DNA of 64,000 bases from Vibrio sp. 99-70-13A1. GTDB taxonomy: Bacteria > Pseudomonadota > Gammaproteobacteria > Enterobacterales > Vibrionaceae. Below are positions 47,824 through 56,516 of this stretch, piece by piece (the first letter of the stretch is position 1; each line of letters starts with the position of its first letter). The notes beneath the pieces were generated by a model, which did no database searches, was not told the origin of the DNA, and saw only the letters and a list, made by a program, of their open reading frames with translations. Position numbers and translations under genes: made by a program. The stretch is taken from positions 1 through 64,000 of the forward strand of contig NZ_VTXD01000001.1 in the NCBI RefSeq assembly GCF_013114625.1. The letters are read 5' to 3'.

Positions 47824-47919
47824 AGTTACTTAATTCAGCGTGAAGTTACTTAATCTAGCTTAAGACTACTTAATTATCCCTAAGGCGACTTCATTCTGTC
47901 ATCGGATTATTTAATCCTG
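47819..47919. repeat. 20-bp decayed tandem repeat starting at the yciA stop
   Basis: Units begin at 47819, 47839, 47859, 47879 and 47899 with consensus CGTAAAGTTACTTAATTCAG. The first two differ at three positions. The array begins in the last codon of yciA and includes its stop, so it looks like repeated duplication of the 3' end. Non-coding. The rest of the gap to 48159 shows no gene. Confidence 0.85.
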
Positions 47920-48159
47920 CAATTAAAGTAACTGCTAGCTAATCACTTCTGTGACGAACACTTTCTGTTGTTCAATCCTACGTATTTTTGTTCCGCCTTT
48001 GGCTACGATTCAACTAGCCAAAGGTGGCTATAACTCACCACTCGTTTCGTACAGTTTCACACTTTATTGAATTTCCCCCTTTTATTCCTTTTCAGTTCGC
48101 GTAAATTAGCGACATGCAGTTTCTATCACCCGTAGTGAATCTCAATAAGGATATCCCAT

Positions 48160-48456
48160 ATGTGGTACGTAATTTTTTCTCAGGATGTTGAGAATTCTTT
48201 AGAAAAGCGACTCAGTGTTCGCCCGCAACATTTAGCTAGACTACAAGAATTACAAGACGAAGGTCGCCTGTTAACAGCGGGTCCTATGCCAGCTATTGAT
48301 TCTGACAACCCAGGTGAAGCTGGATTTACTGGCTCAACTGTCATTGCAGAGTTCAACTCATTAGAAGATGCGCAAGCATGGGCAGACTCAGACCCTTACA
48401 TTGAAGCGGGTGTTTACCAAAACGTCATTGTTAAACCATTTAAAAAAGTATTCTAA
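48160..48456 (+). CDS. yciI: YciI-family protein
   Basis: 98 residues of the small ferredoxin-like YciI fold ([20 protein letters not shown], with a His in PQHLARL and Asp in AWADSDPY that are conserved in the family). Function uncertain; it is related to muconolactone-isomerase-like domains. It is followed by aspS at once: a single base separates the stop from the GTG start. Confidence 0.9.
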   Translation: MWYVIFSQDVENSLEKRLSVRPQHLARLQELQDEGRLLTAGPMPAIDSDNPGEAGFTGSTVIAEFNSLEDAQAWADSDPYIEAGVYQNVIVKPFKKVF

Positions 48457-48457
48457 C

Positions 48458-48853
48458 GTGAAGAAGTGGATTTTAAGTACCTTAGCTTTAACGGCATTAT
48501 TATCGGGTTGTAGCTCTAATAACGCTGATGAACAGCGTCAGCTAGAAATGATGGCTCAACATCGTGCTGGTGTACTCTCTGCAGGTTTGCCGATTGAGTA
48601 TGGACCTCTATCTGTGATGCGAGTGCTGGCTAAGAAAAACGTCATAGAAATCATGATGATTTACAATCAAGATGAACAAGGTGCCAAACCTGTTTCAGAC
48701 GTTTTAGCCATGAGCATTAACAGCTACTGCACCAGTTCAGATATACGTGCCAACATTGACATGGGCTTGATGTACAACATCAAAATACGCAATACCCGTG
48801 GTCAACTGGTCGTTGAGCAACTGATCAATAAAGAGACTTGTGCAAGTAAGTAA
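48458..48853 (+). CDS. aspS: Type II secretion pilotin AspS (GspS-beta)
   Basis: 131-residue lipoprotein. The GTG at 48458 gives VKKWILSTLALTALLSGCSS, with lipobox LSGC; an upstream frame overlapping yciI was discarded. Two C-terminal Cys (in YCTSSD and KETC) can form the disulfide of the GspS-beta fold. AspS guides the type II secretin EpsD to the outer membrane in vibrios. From memory, the V. cholerae homologue is also close to metE. The remaining T2SS genes are elsewhere. Confidence 0.85.
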   Translation: MKKWILSTLALTALLSGCSSNNADEQRQLEMMAQHRAGVLSAGLPIEYGPLSVMRVLAKKNVIEIMMIYNQDEQGAKPVSDVLAMSINSYCTSSDIRANIDMGLMYNIKIRNTRGQLVVEQLINKETCASK

Positions 48854-48905
48854 CTAAGACGATCAGAAACTGAGTAATTAAGTAGATAAGACGATAAAAA
48901 GTTAC
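48849..48905. repeat. Imperfect repeat after aspS
   Basis: AAGTAACTAAGACGAT recurs about 32 bases later as AAGTAGATAAGACGAT. The first copy contains the aspS stop codon. Two copies only. Confidence 0.65.
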
Positions 48906-48924
48906 AGAACTTTTTACTGAACAC

Positions 48925-48958
48925 AAAAACGCCAGCTTAGTGCTGGCGTTTATTTTTT
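48925..48958. terminator. Bidirectional terminator, aspS / metE
   Basis: AACGCCAGC/GCTGGCGTT with a 5-base loop and A and T runs, between convergent genes. Confidence 0.9.
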
Positions 48959-49037
48959 CAGGTAAGTTTTAGCTTATGTCTAGATATTCAAAGGAGCCTG
49001 AAGTTCTAGAAAGCAAACTCTCAGTTAATGAATTTTT

Positions 49038-51371
49038 TTAAGCTTCAGCCCACTCTTTACGAAGTGTTTTCGTTGCTGAGACTAGGTTTGCTAATGCAGC
49101 TTCCGTTTCCGCCCAATTACGAGTTTTAAGACCACAATCTGGGTTAGCCCATAAACGCTCAGCTGGAATCTTCTCTGCCGCTTTTTTCAACAGGTCAATA
49201 ATCCATTCTTCTGAAGGGATATTTGGTGAGTGAATATCGTAAACACCAGGACCAATTTCATTCGGGTAGTTAAACTCTTCAAATGCTTTCAATAGTTCCA
49301 TATTTGAGCGAGATGTTTCGATCGTGATGACATCTGCATCTAAATCAGCCACTGAATCAATGATCTCGTTAAATTCGCTGTAACACATGTGAGTATGAAT
49401 TTGAGTTTCTGGTTTTGCACTTGCTGCTGAAATCTTAAAAGCGTCAACCGCCCATTCTAAATACTCAGCATGATCGCCTTTCTTAAGCGGTAAACCTTCA
49501 CGAATCGCGGGCTCATCAATTTGAATAATATTAATACCCGCATCTTGTAAGTCGGACACTTCATCACGTAAAGCAAATGCCAGTTGATTTGCTATTTCTT
49601 TACGAGAAATATCTTCACGTGGGAATGTCCAGCACAGAATCGTCACAGGGCCCGTTAACATGCCTTTCATCTGCTTAGTCGTTAGAGATTGAGCATACGT
49701 TGACCACTCTACGGTCATTGGTTTTTCACGCTCAATATCTGCGACAACAATAGCAGGCTTAACGCAGCGAGAACCGTAGCTTTGTACCCAACCAAACTTA
49801 GTTGTTTGGAAACCCGCTAGGTTTTCAGCAAAGTATTCAACCATGTCATTTCGTTCAGCTTCACCATGTACCAGTACATCTAAATCCAGCGCTTCTTGAC
49901 GTTTAACCGCGTCTGCAATGTGGCCTTTCAATGCTGTATTGTATTCAGCTTCAGTCAGTTGCCCTGTTTTGTATGCACTACGCTGAACTCGAATTTCACC
50001 CGTTTGTGGGAATGAACCAATAGTGGTCGTTGGAAGTAGTGGTAAACCTAACACCTTCGATTGGTGCGCTGCACGCACAGAATAAGGTTCGCTTCGTAGC
50101 GCTAACGCTTTAGTGATTGTATTTAAGCGAGACTGAACTTGCGGCTTATTCACATGCGTTGCACTTTTACGAGCCACGATAGGTTGGCTGTAGGTCTCAC
50201 ACGCTAAAATTGCGTTGTGGTCGCCATCTAATGCTGCACCTAGCAAACTCACTTCTGTGACTTTCTGTTTTGCAAAAGCAAACCAACTTTTTACTTCTTC
50301 ACTTAACGTTTCTTCTAATTCTAGATCGACTGGGCTATGCAGCAGTGAACACGAACTTGCCACCCACAGTTTGTCACCTAGCTTCTTTTTGATTGGTTGA
50401 AGGTTAGCGAGTTGCGTTGCAAGATCTGCTCGCCATACATTACGACCATTGATAGCACCAGCAGATAAAACCCAACCTTTAGGCAGTCTATTCACGACTT
50501 CATCCAATTGTTCTGGCGCGGCCGACAAGTCAATGTGAAGACCATCAACGGGAAGTTCTACAATTTTATCTAGCGTGTCGGTAACAGAGTCAAAGTAAGT
50601 AGTAAGAAGAAGTTTTACATCGCTTTGCAGCACTTGGTAAGCCAACTTAAATGAATCTGCCCATGATTTTTCCAGCTCAAGAGAAAGGATTGGCTCATCT
50701 ATTTGCACCCATTCCACTCCGAGCTTTGATAACTTAGCCAGAATTGCTTGGTAAGCCGTCAGTAAGCGAGGAAGTAGTGTTAGACGATCAAAACCTTCTT
50801 CCACTTCTTTACCAAGGTAAAGGTAAGATAATGGTCCCAATAGAACAGGTTTCACTTTATAACCCGCTTTAACCGCTTCATTTACTTCATCAAATAACTG
50901 AGGCCAGCTGACTTCAAATGAATCATCTTTGCTGAATTCTGGCACGATGTAATGGTAGTTAGTATTGAACCACTTAGTCATATCAGATGCCGCTGTGCCT
51001 TCACTCTTTGAGCCATGGTTACCACCACAACAAGTGGATTGTTCTTGTGATTGACCACGACCAACTCTGAAAAGTGTATCTAAATCAGGAAAGTCTTTTT
51101 CATCTTCTGAGCCACCAGCATGACGCTTTGGTACATGCCCCAACAATAAAGTGGTGGTTAATACATGGTCGTACCATGCGAAGTCACCCGCAGTTGCAAA
51201 GCTTAAGTTTGCGTCTGCTTGAACCTTCCAGTTACGGTTTCTTAACTCACTGCCTAGTTCTTTTAGCTCTGATTGGTCGATTTCACCACGCCAGTATTTC
51301 TCTAGCGCAAATTTTAATTCTCTTTTTTCGCCAATACGTGGGTAGCCTAAAATATGCGTTGTCGTTGTCAT
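49038..51371 (-). CDS. metE: Cobalamin-independent methionine synthase
   Basis: 777 residues; it transfers the methyl group of methyl-tetrahydropteroyltriglutamate to homocysteine. It has the N-terminal repeat domain ([15 protein letters not shown]) and the C-terminal zinc-binding domain with the H-x-C pair (HTHMCYSEF) and C in [11 protein letters not shown]. The protein is about 24 residues longer than E. coli MetE. Most of this is a Cys/Gly-rich insert around residues 107-128 (CCGGNHG). It is divergent from metR with MetJ- and MetR-type sites between them. Confidence 0.96.
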   Translation of the reverse strand: MTTTTHILGYPRIGEKRELKFALEKYWRGEIDQSELKELGSELRNRNWKVQADANLSFATAGDFAWYDHVLTTTLLLGHVPKRHAGGSEDEKDFPDLDTLFRVGRGQSQEQSTCCGGNHGSKSEGTAASDMTKWFNTNYHYIVPEFSKDDSFEVSWPQLFDEVNEAVKAGYKVKPVLLGPLSYLYLGKEVEEGFDRLTLLPRLLTAYQAILAKLSKLGVEWVQIDEPILSLELEKSWADSFKLAYQVLQSDVKLLLTTYFDSVTDTLDKIVELPVDGLHIDLSAAPEQLDEVVNRLPKGWVLSAGAINGRNVWRADLATQLANLQPIKKKLGDKLWVASSCSLLHSPVDLELEETLSEEVKSWFAFAKQKVTEVSLLGAALDGDHNAILACETYSQPIVARKSATHVNKPQVQSRLNTITKALALRSEPYSVRAAHQSKVLGLPLLPTTTIGSFPQTGEIRVQRSAYKTGQLTEAEYNTALKGHIADAVKRQEALDLDVLVHGEAERNDMVEYFAENLAGFQTTKFGWVQSYGSRCVKPAIVVADIEREKPMTVEWSTYAQSLTTKQMKGMLTGPVTILCWTFPREDISRKEIANQLAFALRDEVSDLQDAGINIIQIDEPAIREGLPLKKGDHAEYLEWAVDAFKISAASAKPETQIHTHMCYSEFNEIIDSVADLDADVITIETSRSNMELLKAFEEFNYPNEIGPGVYDIHSPNIPSEEWIIDLLKKAAEKIPAERLWANPDCGLKTRNWAETEAALANLVSATKTLRKEWAEA

Positions 51372-51437
51372 GAGCCTGTTCCTTATTCAATTTTTAGTAA
51401 TTTGGTCAGACTGCTATTTCATGCTGAATGCTTGATA

Positions 51438-51575
51438 AGGCGTCTGGATGGCTAAACTATCTCTTGAATAGAGTTCTTGAACAATCTCCAAATATTCATC
51501 TTGTTTATTATAAAATTTCATGTTGAACGGTTCATTTATGAATTAAACGAATTTTATTTAGCCGTCTAGACGTTT
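51438..51575. promoter_or_regulatory. metE-metR control region: MetJ and MetR sites
   Basis: Two adjacent met boxes, AGCCGTCT and AGACGTTT (51560-51575), each match 7 of 8 bases of the MetJ consensus AGACGTCT. A further AGGCGTCT lies at 51438-51445. MetR-like dyads TGAATAGAGTTCT (51465-51477) and TGAACGGTTCA (51524-51534) lie between them. This suggests repression by MetJ with SAM, and homocysteine-dependent activation by MetR. Site calls are by eye. Confidence 0.65.
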
Positions 51576-51650
51576 ACTTATTTTATGAAACAAAGTAGGG
51601 TGTGATCATTAACAAACATTATATTGGCTTAGGGAAAATGAGGAATACTC

Positions 51651-52562
51651 ATGATAGAGCTCAAACATCTGCGAACTTTAACTACGTTACGTGACAGTGG
51701 ATCGTTAACCGCAACGGCAACATCACTGCATTTAACTCAGTCTGCACTTTCTCATCAACTCAAAGACTTAGAGGCTCGTATTGGTGGGCAGTTATTTCTT
51801 CGTAAAACCCGCCCAGTAAAGTTCACCTCTGAAGGTCAAATTCTTCTTAGGTTAGCTGACGAAGTGTTACCAAAACTGGCAAAAGCAGAGAATGAATTAG
51901 CAAGTTTGAAGGAAGATGTGAATGGTCGCTTACACATGGCCATTGAATGCCACTCTTGTTTCCAATGGCTAATGCCTGCTTTGAAAGAATACCAAGTAGC
52001 TTGGCCAAGTGTGACGCTGGATTTCTCTTCCGGTTTCGGATTTGAACCGCTACCAGCGCTGATGGCTGGTGAATTAGATTTGGTGATCACATCAGATATT
52101 CAACCGAGATCAGAAGTACATTACGAGCCTTTATTCGATTTTGAAATGCGATTAATCACAGCAACTAACTCTCCTTTAGCAGACAAAGATTGCATTGAAC
52201 CGGAAGATTTAGCCGACGTGACTATGCTCTCTTACCCCGTTCAAAAACAAAGACTGGATGTAGTAAAGCACTTCTTACAACCTGCTGGCGTTGAACCAAA
52301 AAAATGGAAGCAAGCCGATAATACTTTGATGCTTGTACAAATGGTGTCTGCTGGATTAGGAGCTTCTGCTTTACCTAACTGGGCTATCAGTGAGTTTTCT
52401 AGACAAGGGCTAATAACAAGTAAACCATTAGGGAAAGGCTTATCCCGACGACTTTTTGCTGCGGTTCGTAATTCAGAAAAAGATAAACGTTATCTACAGG
52501 CTTTCTTTAGTACCGCTCGCCAACAAAGCAAAAGCCATTTAGATGGCATTAAAGTCGTATAA
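51651..52562 (+). CDS. metR: LysR-family activator MetR
   Basis: 303 residues: N-terminal HTH (IELKHLRTLTTLRDSGSLTATATSLHLTQSALSHQLKDLE) and effector domain with IECHSCFQWLMPALKEY, the signature of MetR. It activates metE and other methionine genes with homocysteine as co-effector. It is divergent from metE, in the usual arrangement. Confidence 0.95.
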   Translation: MIELKHLRTLTTLRDSGSLTATATSLHLTQSALSHQLKDLEARIGGQLFLRKTRPVKFTSEGQILLRLADEVLPKLAKAENELASLKEDVNGRLHMAIECHSCFQWLMPALKEYQVAWPSVTLDFSSGFGFEPLPALMAGELDLVITSDIQPRSEVHYEPLFDFEMRLITATNSPLADKDCIEPEDLADVTMLSYPVQKQRLDVVKHFLQPAGVEPKKWKQADNTLMLVQMVSAGLGASALPNWAISEFSRQGLITSKPLGKGLSRRLFAAVRNSEKDKRYLQAFFSTARQQSKSHLDGIKVV

Positions 52563-52613
52563 CGACAAGGTAAATAACAGAAGAACACATTTGATACCGC
52601 ATAAAAAATGTAA

Positions 52614-52647
52614 AAAGCCGCAGACTTACTAATAAGTCTGCGGCTTT
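52614..52647 (+). terminator. Terminator after metR
   Basis: A 15-bp stem AAAGCCGCAGACTTA/TAAGTCTGCGGCTTT with a 4-base loop. Confidence 0.92.
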
Positions 52648-52693
52648 ATTATCTGTCGATACATTATCTACAAACGAAGAACTTGCTAGACAT

Positions 52694-52719
52694 AGATAGA
52701 AAGAAAGATAGATAGATAG
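52694..52719. repeat. GATA/GAAA microsatellite
   Basis: Tetranucleotide run AGATAGAAAGAAAGATAGATAGATAG, six units with one substituted type (GAAA), between metR and the DUF4250 gene. Prone to slippage. Confidence 0.8.
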
Positions 52720-52735
52720 CGACTACATTGAGCCG

Positions 52736-52936
52736 TTAACGATCGTAAGATTTAAATTGATTCGTAAGTGGATCATATTGGTAACCCAAAATATCCAGCT
52801 TACCCACCACATTTTCAACATCCATTTCATACATGCTGACTAAATCTTCAAAACTATCACACTCTAAACGAAGCTTTTCGTTCACAATTCCTAGCAGAAT
52901 AATATTGTCTAAATTTCTCACGTTACTTAAATCCAT
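52736..52936 (-). CDS. DUF4250 domain protein
   Basis: 66 residues (MDLSNVRNLDNIILLGIVNEKLRLE..., with the later GYQYDPLTNQFKS segment) covering the whole DUF4250 domain. The ATG at 52936 has AAGGAG 8 bases upstream. A longer frame adds 21 residues that do not match and lacks a ribosome binding site. Function unknown; it is small and likely soluble. Confidence 0.82.
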   Translation of the reverse strand: MDLSNVRNLDNIILLGIVNEKLRLECDSFEDLVSMYEMDVENVVGKLDILGYQYDPLTNQFKSYDR

Positions 52937-53076
52937 GCCGTACTCCTTACGAACACAATAATGGTTTAAGTTTAGAACGCGAAGTGCAACCTTGCTCATT
53001 AGAAGATCACAGTTTTACAGTTAAAAAACAGATGATTTGTCCGCTTACTTAAAGTGAAATAAAGATCACTTAAGCC

Positions 53077-53757
53077 TTAAATTACCCATGTTGGTGCTAA
53101 GACAATCACCGCCCCTAGTAGCATAAATAAACTAATAGACAGTTGGGCTTTTACGGGTGGCTTTGTAAAAAACAGATGCCAACACCACACTACAATGGCT
53201 GAAATCAATAATGCAAAACCAAACAACAAGTCAGTGGTAATGAGTTCTAATTCAACCTCAGGCATTGAATACACATTCAGAACCGTCACTAACACCAATA
53301 ACATGCTGCTCAACACACCAGCGACAGGCAAAATAGTATGAAATGCTTGCAAACGCGTTCGCGCTATCGTCAATAATAAATGTGCGAATGCCGTACCCAG
53401 CAAAGCGACTAAGACAACGGTAGCAATCACCGCAGGTAAGCTAGCTTGAGCAGCAGCTTGTATCCCAACGAACGATAACGCTAAACCACATGCCAAATAC
53501 AGGACCCAAGTTGGTCCTTGGTCTCGTGTCTTTTTAGTCTGAACCTGTGAGAAAAAGTAAAAAATAGAGAACACAACAAGAAAGGCTTCAATTCTAAGAG
53601 ACGCTACCGCCAACCAAAGTACACCGATTGAAGGCAACATTTTATGAACGCGACCTCTTTGACCCGGGCAAATATCGCCTTTTACAAGCACTAAGGTAAG
53701 AATTAATTGTGCACCTAACAACATAGGTGCGAATTGCATTAAGAGAGATTCAATCAT
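53077..53757 (-). CDS. Hypothetical inner membrane protein
   Basis: 226 residues with about seven hydrophobic helices and short polar loops; charged loop segments follow helix 1 (KGDICPGQRGRVHK) and helix 3 (KKTRDQG). No motif of a known transporter was recognised. It lies 105 bases downstream of an EAL gene on the same strand, and a shared transcript is possible. Confidence 0.65.
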   Translation of the reverse strand: MIESLLMQFAPMLLGAQLILTLVLVKGDICPGQRGRVHKMLPSIGVLWLAVASLRIEAFLVVFSIFYFFSQVQTKKTRDQGPTWVLYLACGLALSFVGIQAAAQASLPAVIATVVLVALLGTAFAHLLLTIARTRLQAFHTILPVAGVLSSMLLVLVTVLNVYSMPEVELELITTDLLFGFALLISAIVVWCWHLFFTKPPVKAQLSISLFMLLGAVIVLAPTWVI

Positions 53758-53862
53758 TAGTCATTCATTACAAATACGATTATTTGTGCAGATAATAACA
53801 AATACTCAAAAAAACACTCACTAAGAATGACCAAAAATCCTTACTTATCGACTCCACCGTAA

Positions 53863-56364
53863 TTATCCGCTCCAAGGTAAGCAATATTTCAGCAAATCAG
53901 ACTCATTTAACATCCCTTTATAATGCTCAGAATCGTTAATCAATACCCATGGAAATTTTACCCCCTCTTCAATTAGCCTAGGGATTTCATCTAAGGTTCT
54001 ATCGATATTGATTACCGAGAAATCGACAGACATGATTTGATTAATCGGCTTACTCCAGATCTTCGCTTCTTTAGCTGATTCTAGATCCGTCCCCATACTG
54101 GGTGTCATATGTAAGTTCACCATTTGCTGATCCAACAAACCTACGCATTTACTGTCAACAGTAACTGGAAGCATTTTAACCCCATCTCTTTTCAAATGCT
54201 GGACAGCCAATGATAACGGGTCTCCTGGGCTCATTTTCGGTGGTGCGTTACGAAATAAAGAGAGGATTGACTTAGTATCGACCTGTGTTTTTGCCATTTC
54301 TTCAAAAGGACCTATGCCCTCTTGAGCACCGTATAACTCCAACAGTTCGTTTAGGGCTCTAGGTTTATCGAATAAATAACCTTGAATATAATCCACATTG
54401 GCTAATTGCATGATGCGCAATTCTTCTGGTTTTTCAATGCCTTCCGCTACTACTTCCACACCTAACGTATGCGCCAGTTTAGTGACCATCTCAATGATAT
54501 TTTGTTTACAGGTACTTTCATGAATATCAATGATCAGTTCTCGATCAATTTTTAATTTATTGAACTTACTTTCACTTAAATATGAAATCGAAGAATATCC
54601 AGAACCAAAGTCATCAATAGCAACACTGAGCCCTAACTCTCGAATTCGTTCAACGGCACAATCTTGTTCTTGCTTACTAAAAAACTGACCACTTTCCGTT
54701 AGTTCAATGGTGATCAAATCTGGGCGCTCTGTATTCGCACAAACCAATTTCGCCGTTTCCACCAAAGCTTTTTGCGTGCTGTCTTTCGTTCTTAACGAGC
54801 AATTCAAAGTTAGCCCTACATCCTCTCCAAAAATACGACGAAGTTCATCATGATCAGAGAGTGCTTTCATTGCTATGGATCTATCAAGGTCAACAACCAA
54901 CCCTAATTCCTCGGCTATTTCGACCATGACTTGTGTATTAAATGATTCACCATCAACACAAGGAAAACGACACAATGCTTCAAACATCATAACCTTTCCA
55001 GTTTGTGCATGAACAATAGGCTGGTAGTGAACATTGAGTTGATGTTTTTTTATTGCATTCTGAACAATAATTTCCAGTTGTTGCTTCTTCACCATTTCCT
55101 TATGTGTATTACTGTGGAAGTAATTTATCGACTTTCCTCCAAACTCTTTAGCACCGATCATTGCCTGTACTGCGTGGGACAAAAGTCTCGCCGGTTTTTG
55201 AGCATCAACATCTAGAATTGAAGCCCCAACTTGCCCTCTAGAAATAGCCGCATATAGCCTTTCACTCGCGACTGTTTTAAGCCCTAGAAAGTAATATCGA
55301 ACTGCATTATTAAGAGATTGAACAAACTGTTTTTGATCGGATATTACGAATTCAATACATGCTATATAAGTGCCGCTTCCAGCATACCCAGTTATTCTAG
55401 AGCCGCGATTATGAGACAAAATATCGGAGAAGATTTTTTGGTCATCAAAAATCCATTCTTGATCAAACTGAGGTTTAATACCCAACACGAGTATTCCTGT
55501 ATCTTGCTCTTTAGATTCCAGTAAAGCTTCAAGCTGGCTTAACACTCTTTCTTTTGTTGGTAGCTGAGTCAGTAAATCAATACCGCCTAAGTTTTTTTCT
55601 GCTATAGAAGATAAGCTTTCAGATAGATTAGTAGTCAAAGCTACGTAATATACTTTCCCTTCTGATGGCTCAACTCTCTGAATTGTCATATTTTGCGGAT
55701 AGACAGCGCCAACATTATTCTTAGCTAACATGACCCCAGACCAAGAACCCTGCTCGTTTAATGCCGTCCACATTTTCTTATAAAATTGGTTTGAGTGCTT
55801 ACCTGCATTAAAAATGGATGTTCTTAGCCCGACAAGTGAAGAGCACTCATAGCCAGACTGTTTTTCATAATATTGGTTACAAGCGATAATTCGAGTGTCT
55901 TTATCAGTAACAACAATACCGTATTGTGAACTTTCAAAAATGGCACCAAAAATATTGGCAATTTCATTACTGGAAGTAAAAGCAAATAAGGGACGAATTG
56001 TACCTTTTAGGCAATTAGGAGATCCAAGCTCCATATATATTTCAGCATAAGTCAGCGTGCCATTTTCAGTAGATAAGCAACAACTAACAAACTGTCCCTC
56101 ACCTGAATGCATGGCACTTTTCATCGCTTGTTTTAATTTATTCTGGTATCTAATCGTCATCAAATTAATCACGTCAGAATAATTTTTGATAATATTATTA
56201 GGTTTAAGTAATTGATTTAATGAGGTGAAATCACATACAAACTCTTTACTAACAAGGTTCAAATCCCAATCAAAGAGGGCATGCGGAGACACGTTTCGGG
56301 TGGTTTCCACGGGGATTACGGTACTAAAAGCTTGGGCAGCGTCCATATAAACCTCATTGCACAC
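53863..56364 (-). CDS. PAS-degenerate GGDEF-EAL-CBS sensor phosphodiesterase
   Basis: 833 residues. A PAS domain is at ~140-255 (GIVVTDKDTRIIACNQYYEKQSGYE). A degenerate GGDEF-like domain follows, with GYAGSGT at the GGDEF position and therefore no cyclase signature. The EAL domain is at ~430-680 (MFEALCRF, IELTESGQF, IDDFGSGYSSI, KLKIDREL, VAEGIEKPEEL), with metal and catalytic residues kept. A C-terminal CBS-like pair (~705-833) may bind a nucleotide. Predicted c-di-GMP hydrolase with two sensory inputs. No membrane helix, so it is probably cytoplasmic. Confidence 0.85.
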   Translation of the reverse strand: MCNEVYMDAAQAFSTVIPVETTRNVSPHALFDWDLNLVSKEFVCDFTSLNQLLKPNNIIKNYSDVINLMTIRYQNKLKQAMKSAMHSGEGQFVSCCLSTENGTLTYAEIYMELGSPNCLKGTIRPLFAFTSSNEIANIFGAIFESSQYGIVVTDKDTRIIACNQYYEKQSGYECSSLVGLRTSIFNAGKHSNQFYKKMWTALNEQGSWSGVMLAKNNVGAVYPQNMTIQRVEPSEGKVYYVALTTNLSESLSSIAEKNLGGIDLLTQLPTKERVLSQLEALLESKEQDTGILVLGIKPQFDQEWIFDDQKIFSDILSHNRGSRITGYAGSGTYIACIEFVISDQKQFVQSLNNAVRYYFLGLKTVASERLYAAISRGQVGASILDVDAQKPARLLSHAVQAMIGAKEFGGKSINYFHSNTHKEMVKKQQLEIIVQNAIKKHQLNVHYQPIVHAQTGKVMMFEALCRFPCVDGESFNTQVMVEIAEELGLVVDLDRSIAMKALSDHDELRRIFGEDVGLTLNCSLRTKDSTQKALVETAKLVCANTERPDLITIELTESGQFFSKQEQDCAVERIRELGLSVAIDDFGSGYSSISYLSESKFNKLKIDRELIIDIHESTCKQNIIEMVTKLAHTLGVEVVAEGIEKPEELRIMQLANVDYIQGYLFDKPRALNELLELYGAQEGIGPFEEMAKTQVDTKSILSLFRNAPPKMSPGDPLSLAVQHLKRDGVKMLPVTVDSKCVGLLDQQMVNLHMTPSMGTDLESAKEAKIWSKPINQIMSVDFSVINIDRTLDEIPRLIEEGVKFPWVLINDSEHYKGMLNESDLLKYCLPWSG

Positions 56365-56516
56365 GGGATGTATATTAACAATAGTTCATATTTAACTCGC
56401 TTTCTAAGCTAAAATTTAACCACAAGAAAGTCAGTAAAGTTTTCAGGGGTATGTTCCACTAGCTAGTCTTACCACATACCGCTATAATTCCCGCCTCAAA
56501 AATCAGAGGTTGAAAT

